A stretch of 9,007 nucleotides of DNA, taken from Deltaproteobacteria bacterium. Lineage in GTDB: Bacteria; Desulfobacterota; Dissulfuribacteria; Dissulfuribacterales; UBA3076. Where the stretch lies: the NCBI GenBank assembly GCA_021159445.1, contig JAGGRV010000562.1, forward strand, positions 1 to 9,007, in the 5' to 3' direction. A program made the translations under genes and the position numbers. Shown here piece by piece: positions 1-6,541 of the stretch. Each line of letters opens with the position of its first letter. The stretch's first letter is position 1. Below the pieces are notes generated by a model, which saw nothing but the letters and a program-made list of their open reading frames with translations, ran no database searches and was not told the origin of the DNA.

Positions 1-2
1 TT

Positions 3-191
3 ATCCATGCCCTGGGCGAGGTGCTTTCCGGGCTCCAGAAAGTTCCGGTCAAAATCGCAGATCTGCGTGCGGCCCTGCTCTCCGGCGGCTCACCGGTAAC
101 ACCGGCGGAGATGAAGAAACGGTTCGAGGAATACCTGGACGAACTCACCAAGGGCAAGGAGCCCGGCAAGGTGAGAATTGTGCTGGAGTGA
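3..191 (+). CDS. C-terminal end of a large P-loop protein, possibly DUF6079/PglY-like (5' partial)
   Basis: An open frame enters from the left edge and ends at the TGA at 189-191, giving the last 62 residues. It begins IHALGEVLSGL and ends KGKEPGKVRIVLE. The segment is charged and probably helical, with a PVTPAEMKKRFEEYLDEL helix before the end. From memory, such a tail is typical of DUF6079 proteins, large P-loop ATPases related to PglY/BrxC of BREX-type phage defence, which often sit beside methylases and helicases. No Walker motif lies in the visible part, so the family call rests on the tail and on the neighbours. The AlbA gene follows 49 bp downstream on the same strand. The stop codon overlaps a half copy of a dispersed repeat. 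That it is a genuine C-terminus is fairly sure; the family name is tentative. Confidence 0.6.
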   Translation: MHALGEVLSGLQKVPVKIADLRAALLSGGSPVTPAEMKKRFEEYLDELTKGKEPGKVRIVLE

Positions 192-220
192 AACCGCGAA
201 TGGACACGGGCAGACACGAA
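190..220 (+). repeat. Half copy of dispersed palindromic element (left arm only)
   Basis: The sequence from ACCGCGAATGG to AGACACGAA matches the left arm of the full element at 1977-2052 at 23 of 28 bases. No matching right arm follows before the next gene at 241. It starts on the stop codon of the upstream gene and fills most of the 49-bp gap. It is probably a decayed or partial copy. Confidence 0.6.
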
Positions 221-240
221 GAATAAAACAAAGATGAAAA

Positions 241-1650
241 ATGGATATTAAGGAACTGAAAGCGCTCGTCTCCGCTGGAGAGTCGGAGACAGTGGAGTTC
301 AAAAAATCCACAGGCCAGTTACGTCGTGCGGCCGAGACTATTTGTGGCATGCTCAACGGGAACGGCGGCCGGGTGCTGATTGGTGTTACGCCGGAAGGTC
401 GAGTCCTCGGGCAGACGATTTCTGACAAGACGCTTCGGGAAGTAGCCGAGATGCTCCAAAAGTTCGAGCCACCGGCCTCAATTATGCAGGCTCGTATAAA
501 TACCACGGATAACAAAGAGGTGCTTGTCTTGGAAGCAATCCCTAATCCGGAATCACGCCCGTATGTGTTCGATGGACGGCCGTACCAGCGGATTGGCTCG
601 ACGACTTCAACCATGCCCCAGACAACCTATCAACGCCTCCTGAATGAAAGATCTCACACTCGAATCCGATGGGAAAATCAGCCTGCCGATGGCTACGATA
701 TGGCTAATCTGGATTCAGAGGAAATTCTCCGCACAGTGCGGTTTGGAATTGTTGCCGGCCGTTTGTCGGAGTCTACTGGTAGCGACATTCCGGATATCCT
801 GGAACGGCTAGGACTGCTCCGAGGCAGTTGCCCCAATCAGGCTGCTGTAGTTCTGTTCGGCACCCGCTTCATTCCGGATTATCCTCAATGCCAGTTGCGA
901 CTTGCCCGTTTCCGGGGTGTGAACAAATCGGAGTTTCTCGACCAAAGGCAAATTGAAGGGCATGCCTTCCACCTGCTTAAAGAAGCCATGTTGTTCCTGC
1001 GCCGTCACCTGCCTGTAGCAGGGCGGATTATCCCAGGTCTTTTCGAGCGCGAAGATGAGCCGCTTTTTCCATTGGAAGCCTTACGCGAAGCCCTGGTCAA
1101 CGCATTTTGCCACAGGGATTACACCATTATCGGCGGCGCGGTAAGTCTGGCCATCTATGACGACCGGCTTGAGATATGGAGTGACGGCACACTTCCTTTT
1201 GGGCTGAAACCCGAAGACCTCAAGCGCGACCACGCCTCCAGGCCACGCAATCCAATCATTGCCCAGGTATTCTATTTGCGCGGCATGATCGAGCGATGGG
1301 GCCGGGGTACTCAGAAGATTGTGGAGTTATGCGTCAAGGCCGGGCACCCGGAACCGGAATTCGGCGAACAGGCCGGCAGCGTCTGGGTGCGCTTTCTGCC
1401 CAGCGGTTACATTGCCCCGCACCGGGTGGCGCATGATCTGACCGAGCGGCAAAGAGAAATTTTACAAACCCTTGCTTCCGGCAAAATGGCTTTACGAGAG
1501 ATATTCTCGGCACTTTCCCATCCACCTTCATTACGGACCCTTCGAGATGAGCTTTATCATCTCAAGCGAATTGGTTTGTTGGATACCAAGGGCTACGGTA
1601 GAGGGGCCACATGGTTTTTGGCGCAAACTACCAAAGGCGAAAAGGAATGA
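241..1650 (+). CDS. AlbA_2-type ATP-binding protein with GHKL-like domain and winged-helix tail
   Basis: The 469-aa product has the layout of AlbA_2 (Schlafen AlbA-like) ATP-binding proteins, often annotated as putative transcriptional regulators. The N-terminal domain (about 1-130) carries ESETVEFK at 14-21 and GNGGRVLIGV. A GHKL/HATPase-like part follows, with an N-box-like E283-A-L-V-N287, then HRDY at 291-294 and GMIERWGRGTQKI at 348-360. The tail (about 400-465) looks like a winged helix (LTERQREIL, then LRDELYHLKRIGLL). Known relatives are soluble and found near defence and toxin-antitoxin genes; the biochemical role is generally unproven. The ATG at 241 fits the usual N-terminus of the family, although the upstream sequence is purine-rich with no clear Shine-Dalgarno. 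It lies between the P-loop protein and the methylase, so it could regulate the island or be independent cargo. Confidence 0.85.
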   Translation: MDIKELKALVSAGESETVEFKKSTGQLRRAAETICGMLNGNGGRVLIGVTPEGRVLGQTISDKTLREVAEMLQKFEPPASIMQARINTTDNKEVLVLEAIPNPESRPYVFDGRPYQRIGSTTSTMPQTTYQRLLNERSHTRIRWENQPADGYDMANLDSEEILRTVRFGIVAGRLSESTGSDIPDILERLGLLRGSCPNQAAVVLFGTRFIPDYPQCQLRLARFRGVNKSEFLDQRQIEGHAFHLLKEAMLFLRRHLPVAGRIIPGLFEREDEPLFPLEALREALVNAFCHRDYTIIGGAVSLAIYDDRLEIWSDGTLPFGLKPEDLKRDHASRPRNPIIAQVFYLRGMIERWGRGTQKIVELCVKAGHPEPEFGEQAGSVWVRFLPSGYIAPHRVAHDLTERQREILQTLASGKMALREIFSALSHPPSLRTLRDELYHLKRIGLLDTKGYGRGATWFLAQTTKGEKE

Positions 1651-1676
1651 GCCGAATTGGACGGAGAAATAGACGG

Positions 1677-1704
1677 AATAAGACGTTGCATTGGACGTCT
1701 CATT
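1677..1704. repeat. Hairpin 27 bp after the AlbA gene
   Basis: AATAAGACGT at 1677-1686 pairs with ACGTCTCATT at 1695-1704 (9 of 10 bases, one A-C mismatch) around an 8-nt loop. No T-run follows, so it is not a typical intrinsic terminator. It could protect the 3' end of the AlbA mRNA or simply be part of the repeat-rich gap. Confidence 0.5.
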
Positions 1705-1760
1705 ATACGATTCGGAGGCAATGACCATCGTGAAAGGTATCAACTGGAAAGTGTGAAATG

Positions 1761-1808
1761 AATAGCGAAGCCAATAGTGAAATAGCGTTGCGCTATTTTT
1801 TCGCTATT
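1761..1808 (+). terminator. Nested hairpin with T-run, candidate intrinsic terminator
   Basis: The inner stem AAATAGCG (1780-1787) pairs perfectly with CGCTATTT (1791-1798) around a TTG loop and runs into six T at 1796-1801. An outer nine-base pair, AATAGCGAA (1761-1769) with TTCGCTATT (1800-1808), encloses it. Position after the AlbA gene and the T-run fit rho-independent termination, which would make the methyltransferase operon a separate transcription unit. The stem is only half G/C, so it may be weak or may just be a nested repeat. Confidence 0.4.
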
Positions 1809-1811
1809 AGG

Positions 1812-1871
1812 CAAATAGGCTGGAATACGCGGTCAAATAAGCTGGATCGTCCAGCTTATTTCCAGCTTATT
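1812..1871. repeat. Two forward and two reverse copies of a 12-bp arm
   Basis: CAAATAGGCTGGA at 1812-1824 recurs as CAAATAAGCTGGA at 1834-1846, 22 bp apart with one difference. The complement TCCAGCTTATT then appears twice in immediate tandem at 1850-1860 and 1861-1871. The inner pair makes a perfect 12-bp stem (1835-1846 with 1850-1861) around a TCG loop. The forward-forward-reverse-reverse order could form alternative hairpins or be a protein binding array. No T-run follows. Confidence 0.7.
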
Positions 1872-1911
1872 CATGTGGGCCACCGATGAATAAGGCAAAA
1901 ACAGGGCAGAA

Positions 1912-1933
1912 TAAGGCGGCCAATTTCGCCTTA
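1912..1933. repeat. Short hairpin
   Basis: TAAGGCG at 1912-1918 pairs perfectly with CGCCTTA at 1927-1933 around an 8-nt loop. It shares AATAAGG with the nearby sequence at 1889-1895. No function can be assigned from the sequence. Confidence 0.45.
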
Positions 1934-1976
1934 ATCGAATTTACACCGGATTGTGTGCACGGTGTCCGCACAAAGG

Positions 1977-2052
1977 GAACCACGAATGAACACGAATAGA
2001 CACGAATTACGATCATTTTTTATTGGTGTGCATTCGTGTGTATTCGTGGTTC
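1977..2052. repeat. Dispersed palindromic element, intergenic copy
   Basis: A 31-bp left arm (1977-2007, starting GAACCACGAATGAACACGAA) and a 31-bp right arm (2022-2052, ending TATTCGTGGTTC) match as an inverted repeat at 26 of 31 positions around a 14-nt centre. Each arm contains a short CACGAAT-type motif repeated about every 10 bp. A related copy lies inside the helicase gene at 7810-7889 and a half copy at 190-220. No transposase is present, so it resembles a non-autonomous REP/MITE-like repeat. Its right edge lies 3 bp before the methyltransferase ribosome binding site. Confidence 0.8.
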
Positions 2053-2055
2053 AAA

Positions 2056-2060
2056 AAGGA
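2056..2060 (+). promoter_or_regulatory. Ribosome binding site that sets the methyltransferase start
   Basis: AAGGA lies 7 nt before the ATG at 2068. This supports a start at 2068 rather than the in-frame TTG at 2023, whose extra 15 codons are translated repeat arm (VCIRVYSWF). Confidence 0.75.
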
Positions 2061-2067
2061 TTCTGAA

Positions 2068-4980
2068 ATGAGTGGCAAACAGAAACAATTATTCAAGACA
2101 AAAATTGTGCCGGGCAAGCCGGGCACTGGCAAACTCTTTGAAGAGGAATATGTTGTTGATGATGGACCGGTGGAATGTCTCGGCATGACCTTCGAGAACG
2201 ACGAAAAGCGCCGGGAGTATTTCCTGGAGAAACTGCGCGAGAAGCTCAAGGACCCGGAGTTCCGCAAGATCGAGGGATTCCCGATTGGCTCGGACGATGA
2301 CATCCTGGCTCTGTCTGATCCGCCGTACTACACCGCCTGCCCGAATCCGTTTATCGAGGACTTCATCAAGCACTATGGGAAGCCCTATGACCCGGATGTG
2401 CCCTTCAGCAAAGAGCCCTTTGCTGCGGATGTGAGTGAGGGCAAGAACGACCCGATCTATAACGCGCACTCTTACCATACCAAAGTGCCGCACAAGGCAA
2501 TCATGCGGTACATTCTGCACTATACCGAGCCAGGTGATGTCGTTCTTGATGGGTTCTGCGGAACAGGGATGACTGGAGTTGCTGGCCAGTTCTGTGGGGA
2601 TCGTAGCACGATTGAGGGGCTGGGATATCGAGTGGATAAGCATCTATCAATCTCCCAAAAAAGCGTTGATGAAAATGGGAGCCCTACCTATTCACCGATC
2701 AGTCATTGTGGCGGTAGAAATGTGCTGCTCAATGATCTTTCTTCTGCAGCCTCCTTTGTGGCCTACAACTACAATAAGCCTACAAATGCGCGAGATTTTC
2801 AATCAATTTCACTCAAGAGTTTAGCAGCGATAGAACAGGAATGCGGATGGATGTACGCTACCTTGCACAAACCATCTCGCTCCGAGATAGATCATGCCAT
2901 CTCTATCATAAGGTCAAGCACGCCAGAGAACCTGCTTTCCACTCCAAGCTTACCAATTGGGCGCATTAACTACGTCGTATGGTCTGACGTCTTTAGCTGT
3001 CCTGAATGTGGAGAAGAAATCGTATTTTGGGAAGATGCAATGGATAGAACATCATGGCAAGTCCGCAGCGATTTTAACTGTACTCATTGCGAAGTGTCTA
3101 TTGGCAAACGGAACCTGGAGAGGTCATTTGAAACAAGGATTGACAGGGAACTGGGTTTGACAATTCGCCAAGCCAAACAGATTCCGGTGCTGATTCATTA
3201 CTACGTTGGAAAGCAGAAGTTTATAAAAGACCCTGATGATTTTGATCTTGCGCTCTTAAAGCATATCGATACCTCCGACATTCCCTACCCGGTTCCTACT
3301 GCCAGAATGCCGGCAGGCGACGAATCAAGAAGAAACGATCCGTTAGGAATCACCCATGTGCACCATTTCTATACAAGAAGGAACCTATGGTCTTTAGCTG
3401 CTTTTGCTTCGCATCAGGGGACCACAAGAAATATCGTGAATGTCACTTCTGTAGCCACGGTAATAACGAAAATGTATCGTTTTCGGTCTCAGGGAGGGAG
3501 CTTAGGTGCAGGAGGGGGGCCTCTGTCTGGTACTTTGTATGTTCCCTCCTTGATGAAAGAAATACCGATCCCAAAGGTTCTGGGTGAGCATATCAAGAAA
3601 TGGACCAGGGTGCATGAGATAACGAATACCCCATCACCTGTGTTGGTATCAACGCAATCAAGCACAGCGTTCCCTTTACTCTCAAGCAACACTGTTGACT
3701 ATATATTCACCGATCCACCCTTTGGCTCTAACTTCATGTACTCCGAGTTGAATTTCCTTTGGGAGGCGTGGTTGGGGGTTTTTACCAATAATTCTTCGGA
3801 GGCAATTGAATGTAAATCGCAAAAGAAGGGATTACTTGAGTATCAGGAGCTGATGTACAAATGTTTCGCAGAATACTATCGAGTTCTTAAGCCAGGGAGA
3901 TGGATAACGGTCGAGTTCCACAATTCGAAGAATAGCGTCTGGAATGCCATACAAGAGGCTTTGCAGCATGCAGGTTTCGTCATTGCTGACGTCAGAACGT
4001 TAGACAAGAAACAGGGCTCTTTTAAGCAAGTCACAGCAGCGGGCACCGTAAAACAAGATCTAATTATTTCAGCTTACAAACCTAATGGCGGTCTCGAAGA
4101 GCGGTTCAAAATTGAGGCGGGAACCGAAGACGGCGTCTGGGATTTCGTCCGTACTCACCTGAAGCAACTTCCAGTGTTCGTTTCGAAGAATGGTCAGGCT
4201 GAGGTCATCGCCGAACGGCAGAACTACTTGCTCTTCGACCGCATGGTGGCATTCCACGTCCAGCGTGGCGTGACGGTTCCCATGTCTGCTGCTGAGTTCT
4301 ACGCCGGACTGGAACAACGCTTTCCCCCGCGCGACGGTATGTATTTCCTACCCGACCAGGCGGCCGAGTACGACAAGAAGCGCATGACGGTGAGAGAGGT
4401 GCTTCAGCTTCAGCTTTTCGTTTCGGACGAGGCGTCAGCCATCCAGTGGCTCAAGCAGCTACTCACCAAGAAGCCGCAGACCTTCCAGGATATCCACCCG
4501 CAGTTTTTGAAAGAGATCGGCGGCTGGCTGAAGCATGAAAAGGCCCTGGAGCTTTCCGAACTGCTGGAGCAGAACTTCCTCCGCTACGACGGTAAGGGAG
4601 AGGTGCCCAGCCAGATTCACAGCTACCTCTCTTCGAACTTCAAGGAGCTTCGCAACCTGGCCAAGGACGATCCGGCGCTTAAGGTAAAGGCCAAGGACCG
4701 CTGGTATGTGCCCGACCCGAACAAAGCCGGTGACCTGGAGAAGCTGCGCGAGCGGACCCTGATGCGCGAGTTCGAGGAGTACCGGGAATCCAAGCAGAAA
4801 CGCCTGAAGGTGTTCCGCCTCGAGGCCGTCCGAGCTGGGTTCAAGAAGGCCTGGCAGGAGCGCGACTACGCCACCATCATCGCAGTGGCCCGCAAGATTC
4901 CTGAGAAGATTCTCCAGGAAGATCCGAAACTCCTCATGTGGTACGACCAGGCGGTAACCAGGATGGGAGATGAACTATGA
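2068..4980 (+). CDS. Large DNA methyltransferase (amino-group, N6-adenine or N4-cytosine), defence-associated
   Basis: This 970-aa protein has the S-adenosylmethionine-binding motif VVLDGFCGTGMTG at 158-170, a probable motif II (NVLLNDLSSA, D223) and the catalytic motif IV TDPPFGSN with D549-P-P-F552. Motif I precedes IV with about 380 residues between, including a zinc-ribbon-like C311-x2-C314 and C338-x2-C341, so the intervening region probably holds target recognition. A second tetrapeptide, D84-P-P-Y87 in DPPYYTACPNPF, occurs near the N-terminus. The C-terminal third (about 672-970) is charged and helical, with no recognised fold. DPPF/Y enzymes methylate exocyclic amino groups. Its neighbours resemble the methylases of Hma and DISARM systems, so it probably marks self DNA. 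GC changes sharply within the gene near 4081. The start at 2068 is set by AAGGA. The stop overlaps the next start as ATGA. Confidence 0.88.
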   Translation: MSGKQKQLFKTKIVPGKPGTGKLFEEEYVVDDGPVECLGMTFENDEKRREYFLEKLREKLKDPEFRKIEGFPIGSDDDILALSDPPYYTACPNPFIEDFIKHYGKPYDPDVPFSKEPFAADVSEGKNDPIYNAHSYHTKVPHKAIMRYILHYTEPGDVVLDGFCGTGMTGVAGQFCGDRSTIEGLGYRVDKHLSISQKSVDENGSPTYSPISHCGGRNVLLNDLSSAASFVAYNYNKPTNARDFQSISLKSLAAIEQECGWMYATLHKPSRSEIDHAISIIRSSTPENLLSTPSLPIGRINYVVWSDVFSCPECGEEIVFWEDAMDRTSWQVRSDFNCTHCEVSIGKRNLERSFETRIDRELGLTIRQAKQIPVLIHYYVGKQKFIKDPDDFDLALLKHIDTSDIPYPVPTARMPAGDESRRNDPLGITHVHHFYTRRNLWSLAAFASHQGTTRNIVNVTSVATVITKMYRFRSQGGSLGAGGGPLSGTLYVPSLMKEIPIPKVLGEHIKKWTRVHEITNTPSPVLVSTQSSTAFPLLSSNTVDYIFTDPPFGSNFMYSELNFLWEAWLGVFTNNSSEAIECKSQKKGLLEYQELMYKCFAEYYRVLKPGRWITVEFHNSKNSVWNAIQEALQHAGFVIADVRTLDKKQGSFKQVTAAGTVKQDLIISAYKPNGGLEERFKIEAGTEDGVWDFVRTHLKQLPVFVSKNGQAEVIAERQNYLLFDRMVAFHVQRGVTVPMSAAEFYAGLEQRFPPRDGMYFLPDQAAEYDKKRMTVREVLQLQLFVSDEASAIQWLKQLLTKKPQTFQDIHPQFLKEIGGWLKHEKALELSELLEQNFLRYDGKGEVPSQIHSYLSSNFKELRNLAKDDPALKVKAKDRWYVPDPNKAGDLEKLRERTLMREFEEYRESKQKRLKVFRLEAVRAGFKKAWQERDYATIIAVARKIPEKILQEDPKLLMWYDQAVTRMGDEL
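4966..4969 (+). promoter_or_regulatory. Ribosome binding site of the ATPase gene
   Basis: GGAG lies 7 nt before the ATG at 4977, inside the last codons of the methyltransferase. With the ATGA stop/start overlap it indicates translational coupling. Confidence 0.6.
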
Positions 4981-6002
4981 CTATATCAAGGATTAAACTT
5001 GAGCGATTCACGGCTTTTGAAAAAATTGATATCAATTTGTCGTCAGGAATCAATGTTTTTGTTGGTGCCAATGGCACAGGAAAAACCCACTTGATGAAAT
5101 TAGCCTATGCCGCGTGTGACATCAGCAAAACAAAAGCAAATTTTGCGGAAAAGTTGGTTCGCGTCTTTATGCCCACCGGACGGGCGATCGGACGGTTGGT
5201 TAAACGGCAAAAAGTAAGTAGCAGGTGCGCTGTCGAAGTTTTCAGAAATGACCTGAAATTACGAGTGTCGTTTTCCAACCATGCCACCGTCACGGATTCG
5301 GCTACCGTCACAGGCGGTAAGAGCTGGTGCGAAAAACCGATTGAGAGCGTGTACATCCCTGTGAAGGAAATGCTTTCAAACGCTCCAGGCTTCCGGTCCC
5401 TTTATTCGCAGCGAGAAATCCATTTTGAGGAGATCTACTCAGACATTCTTGACCGGGCCTACAGACCGGCGCTGCGAGGACCGGTTGCCGCGGAACGGAA
5501 AGGGTTGCTGAAAAATCTACAAAAAACCATGGAGGGAAAAGTTACCATCAAGGATGAAGAGTTCTTCTTACGGAACAGGCAAGGGAATCTTGAATTCACT
5601 TTGCTTGCGGAAGGTATACGTAAACTCGGGCTGTTGTGGCTGCTCATTCAAAACGGAACTCTTTTGAATGGCTCCATCCTTTTCTGGGATGAACCGGAGA
5701 CCAATTTAAATCCAAAACTCTTTGGCCCACTTATAGAGATACTGCTTGTGTTGCAACGTATGGATGTTCAGGTATTTCTCGCCACCCATGATTATGTAAT
5801 CCTGAAAGAGCTGGATTTGAGAAAGCAGAGTAATGATACCGTCCTTTTTCATTCCCTGTTCAGAGAACAAGAGTCTGGCCTTATTCAGTGCTATTCGACG
5901 GATGAGTATCTGCAAATCCACCCGAATGCCATTCAAGATACGTTTCTTGATCTTTTTGACAGAGATGTAAAACGAGACTTGGGGCTTTCAGAGGAGGGAT
6001 GA
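4977..6002 (+). CDS. AAA ATPase of the ABC/OLD-like type (AAA_15/AAA_21)
   Basis: The 341-aa protein begins ISRIKLERFTAFEKIDINL, the usual first strands of RecF/OLD-like ATPases. It has Walker A G30-A-N-G-T-G-K-T37, an ABC-signature-like LLAEGIRKLG at 209-218, Walker B ILFWDEPE with D238-E239, and a switch histidine in ATHDY (H271). The short region between Walker A and the signature leaves no room for a long SMC-type coiled coil, and no TOPRIM domain is visible. In defence modules such ATPases commonly pair with a nuclease encoded next door (as in Septu or OLD-type pairs). Here a nuclease-like gene starts directly at its stop, so a two-protein effector is likely but inferred. A sampled line has 42% GC, well below the helicase, which suggests separate acquisition. 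Confidence 0.87.
   Translation: MTISRIKLERFTAFEKIDINLSSGINVFVGANGTGKTHLMKLAYAACDISKTKANFAEKLVRVFMPTGRAIGRLVKRQKVSSRCAVEVFRNDLKLRVSFSNHATVTDSATVTGGKSWCEKPIESVYIPVKEMLSNAPGFRSLYSQREIHFEEIYSDILDRAYRPALRGPVAAERKGLLKNLQKTMEGKVTIKDEEFFLRNRQGNLEFTLLAEGIRKLGLLWLLIQNGTLLNGSILFWDEPETNLNPKLFGPLIEILLVLQRMDVQVFLATHDYVILKELDLRKQSNDTVLFHSLFREQESGLIQCYSTDEYLQIHPNAIQDTFLDLFDRDVKRDLGLSEEG
5992..5997 (+). promoter_or_regulatory. Strong ribosome binding site choosing the nuclease-like start
   Basis: A perfect AGGAGG lies 7 nt before the ATG at 6005 but only 1 nt before the ATG at 5999. The spacing favours 6005, although 5999 would give the same ATGA overlap seen at the previous junction. Confidence 0.65.
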
Positions 6003-6004
6003 GG

Positions 6005-6541
6005 ATGCGTGAGTTTATAGAGTCTGGCTTCAAGGTTACGGTACCTGAAAAAACAAGCTTCCGGTTTTGCGAAAACCCTGCCTATATGGGCCTTTCCGGT
6101 CTTGGCGTGAAAGAGATGGATATTGGATGGTGGGAACCTGCCAACAATAGGCTGGTTTTTCTTGAGCTGAAGGGAATCGAAATTTGGAGGAATTTTGACA
6201 GGTCAAACGACACTGCCCATGCTCACCTGGTGAAATCTCTTAAAGGAAAGGTGACCGATGTTCTATTAATGCTGGCCGCTGTGTGGGTTGAGACAATTAT
6301 TGGAAAAGGGCTTAAAAAATCATTACCTGGTCACGCCTGTCAATATCAGGGCGATGGTAGTCTCAAGCTTATTTTTCTTATCGATACGCCAACCTCGCGC
6401 AGAGCTCTTCTTTTACCTGTGAAGGATGCCATTAACAGGGAGCTTGCCGGGCGGGTACGCCTTTTTGGCGTGAAGCACATAACGCTCGTGGACTTCGAAA
6501 TTGCCAATAAGATGGGCCTTCCTGTAGAAAGAGATGTGTGA
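6005..6541 (+). CDS. Unrecognised 178-aa protein with a possible PD-(D/E)xK nuclease core
   Basis: I do not recognise the family. The protein is soluble-looking, without a signal peptide or obvious membrane span. Its clearest feature is EMDIGWWEP followed by a hydrophobic strand and FLELKG: D39, 14 residues, then E54-L-K56. This D-x14-ExK layout on two adjacent strands, followed by a helical region, is the pattern of PD-(D/E)xK nucleases such as restriction and Holliday-junction enzymes. An upstream helix with a glutamate (E24) could complete the site. The gene sits between an AAA ATPase and a helicase and overlaps the helicase start by 8 nt, which suits a DNA-cutting effector. The motif alone is weak evidence, so the nuclease role is a hypothesis. 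An alternative ATG at 5999 would add two residues. Confidence 0.75.
   Translation: MREFIESGFKVTVPEKTSFRFCENPAYMGLSGLGVKEMDIGWWEPANNRLVFLELKGIEIWRNFDRSNDTAHAHLVKSLKGKVTDVLLMLAAVWVETIIGKGLKKSLPGHACQYQGDGSLKLIFLIDTPTSRRALLLPVKDAINRELAGRVRLFGVKHITLVDFEIANKMGLPVERDV

Larger units (their letters stand above)
1651..2067. other. Non-coding gap rich in inverted repeats
   Basis: This 417-bp gap between the AlbA gene and the methyltransferase shows no convincing gene on either strand. It contains a run of hairpins (1677-1704, 1761-1808, 1835-1861, 1912-1933), a 22-bp-spaced repeated arm, a weaker six-base inverted pair (ACACCG at 1943-1948, CGGTGT at 1960-1965), and finally a complete dispersed palindromic element against the methyltransferase ribosome binding site. 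The methyltransferase operon promoter is expected here, but I could not pick out a convincing -35/-10 pair. Confidence 0.7.

Noticed and set aside
1472..1672. 66-aa + strand open frame at the end of the AlbA gene
   Set aside because: It overlaps the winged-helix region in another frame, with no ribosome binding site and no family resemblance.
1812..1871. CRISPR array
   Set aside because: The arms are about 12 bp, with two forward and two inverted copies and no regular unique spacers.
2023..2067. Longer methyltransferase from the TTG at 2023
   Set aside because: The extra codons mostly translate the repeat arm, and AAGGA is well placed for the ATG at 2068.
2089..2643. 184-aa open frame on the minus strand
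   Set aside because: It is antisense to the N-terminal part of the methyltransferase including motif I and has no recognisable domain.
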